Part shown: positions 44,441 through 45,298 of the stretch, in pieces | How the letters are laid out: every line of letters starts with the position of its first letter | Position numbering within the stretch: the stretch's first letter is position 1 | NCBI GenBank assembly: GCA_903907905.1 | Contig: CAIVPX010000063.1 | Location: 1-45,298 of the forward strand | Direction of reading: 5' to 3' | DNA length: 45,298 bases | Source of the DNA: an uncultured bacterium | GTDB lineage: Bacteria > Pseudomonadota > Gammaproteobacteria > Burkholderiales > Burkholderiaceae_E | Position numbers and translations under genes: made by a program | The notes under the pieces: model-generated | What the model was told of the DNA's origin: nothing | The model's database searches: none | The model's input: the letters and a program-made list of their open reading frames with translations, nothing else

Positions 44441-45298
44441 ATGACCCAGGCCGTTCGCATTGAGAAAACCGGCGCGCCCGATGTGATGAAACTCGTTGAT
44501 GTCACCCTGCCGCCCCCGGGCAAGGGTGAGGTTCAGGTCGAGCAGCACGCCATCGGTCTCAACTATATCGACGTGTATTTCCGCAGCGGCCTTTACCCGC
44601 AGCAACTGCCCGGCGGCGTGGGCCAGGAAGGTGCCGGCATCGTAACGGCCGTGGGCGAGGGCGTGACCCATGTCAAGGCGGGTGATCGCGTGGCCTACTG
44701 CGGCGGGGCGCCGGGCGCCTACGCTGCGGCCCGCAACATGGCGGCCGGCAACCTGGTGAAACTGCCCAAGTCGATCAGCTTCGAGACCGGCGCAGCCATG
44801 ATGCTCAAGGGCCTGACGGTGCAGTATTTGTTTCGCCGCACCTACAAGCTGCAAAAAGGCCAGACCATCCTCTTTCACGCCGCAGCCGGCGGGGTGGGGC
44901 TCATCGCCATGCAGTGGGCCAAGGCGCTCGGGGTCACCGTCATCGGTACGGCTGGCTCCAAGGAAAAGGCGGCCCTTGCGAAGAAATTCGGCTGTGATCA
45001 CGTGATCCTGTATCGCGAGGAGAACGTCGCCGAACGGGTACGCGAGATCACCAAGGGCGCGATGGTGCCCGTGGTGTACGACTCGGTCGGCAAGGACACC
45101 TTCCAGGCCTCGATCGACAGCCTGCAGCCTTTCGGGCTGATGGTGAGCTTCGGCAACGCCTCGGGCCCCATCCCCCCCATGCCGCTCACCGCGCTCAAGG
45201 GCTCGCTCTACATCACCCGTCCGTCGCTCATGGCGCACACGGCCAGCCGGGCCAACATCGAGGAGATGTCAGCAGATCTCTTCAAGATGGTCAGCAGT
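44441..45298 (+). CDS. NADPH:quinone oxidoreductase (QorA-like), 3' end outside the window
   Basis: The gene runs off the right edge; 286 codons are visible of about 325 expected. The product is a zinc-free medium-chain dehydrogenase/reductase that reduces quinones with NADPH. It shows the GroES-like N-terminal domain with GLNYIDVYFRSGLY and VGQEGAGIV, and the Rossmann motif FHAAAGGVGLIAMQWAK (about residues 144-160). The segment that follows, GTAGSKEKAALAKKFGCDHVI, is typical of bacterial quinone oxidoreductase 1. The catalytic-zinc cysteine of alcohol dehydrogenases is absent. AGGAG lies 12 nt before the ATG at 44441. It is divergent from yebC. Confidence 0.93.
   Translation, partial: MTQAVRIEKTGAPDVMKLVDVTLPPPGKGEVQVEQHAIGLNYIDVYFRSGLYPQQLPGGVGQEGAGIVTAVGEGVTHVKAGDRVAYCGGAPGAYAAARNMAAGNLVKLPKSISFETGAAMMLKGLTVQYLFRRTYKLQKGQTILFHAAAGGVGLIAMQWAKALGVTVIGTAGSKEKAALAKKFGCDHVILYREENVAERVREITKGAMVPVVYDSVGKDTFQASIDSLQPFGLMVSFGNASGPIPPMPLTALKGSLYITRPSLMAHTASRANIEEMSADLFKMVSS

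Overview
The window is a gene-dense, GC-rich chromosomal segment from a betaproteobacterium, most likely Burkholderiales. This is inferred from gene order and protein types: rpsU-yqeY-dnaG-rpoD followed by a CAT-anticodon tRNA; yebC-purD-hemF-nadD-rsfS-rlmH-maf-rng; queG/tsaE-amiC and mutL-(MFS)-miaA; and a short BpH3/Bv3F-type H-NS. Almost everything is core housekeeping. I see no prophage, IS element, CRISPR array, toxin-antitoxin pair or defence island, and no stretch over 300 bases without a gene.

Region by region. 1-4.9 kb (minus): 6-phosphogluconate dehydrogenase (cut by the window edge), miaA, an MFS exporter and mutL. 5-7.5 kb: dedA (plus), then amiC and tsaE (minus). 7.5-13.8 kb: queG, an AEC permease (minus), xerD, panE-like, ybaK, plsY and a ROK kinase. 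13.8-22.4 kb: tsaD (minus), an HI0933-type flavoprotein, and the macromolecular-synthesis cluster rpsU-yqeY-dnaG-rpoD. 22.4-26.7 kb: EamA permease, tRNA(CAT), hns (minus), a lipoprotein of unknown function (minus) and rhlE. 26.8-31.2 kb: gluQ and a LysR gene (minus), divergent from pirin plus a flavodoxin-like gene, then a second EamA permease (minus). 31.5-37.4 kb: dnaE, an msbA-type exporter and an AhpD-like protein. 37.4-44.2 kb: a minus-strand cluster yebC-purD-hemF-nadD-rsfS-rlmH-maf-rng. The window ends inside a quinone oxidoreductase gene.

Functional themes. Translation quality and RNA maturation dominate: MiaA (i6A37), TsaD and TsaE (t6A37), QueG (Q34), GluQ (glutamyl-Q34), YbaK (Cys-tRNA(Pro) editing), RlmH, RNase G and RsfS. 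Replication and transcription initiation (DnaG, DnaE, RpoD), mismatch repair (MutL), chromosome dimer resolution (XerD) and envelope synthesis (PlsY, AmiC, MsbA, DedA) fill most of the rest. The one recognisable accessory circuit is LysR divergent from pirin-flavodoxin, with a nearly perfect operator in the shared promoter region.

Most notable observations: (i) RpoD has an N-terminal Lys/Ala/Pro extension of about 400 residues, including a perfect 9-bp repeat x6; (ii) several genes without a Shine-Dalgarno have a -10-like hexamer ending 6-7 nt before the start codon, which suggests leaderless transcripts; (iii) GC-rich perfect hairpins without U-tracts sit at most convergent gene junctions, some overlapping stop codons; (iv) the zinc loop of GluQ carries an insertion of roughly 37 residues; (v) the AEC and xerD start codons overlap head to head. 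I did not find a convincing undescribed multi-gene system.
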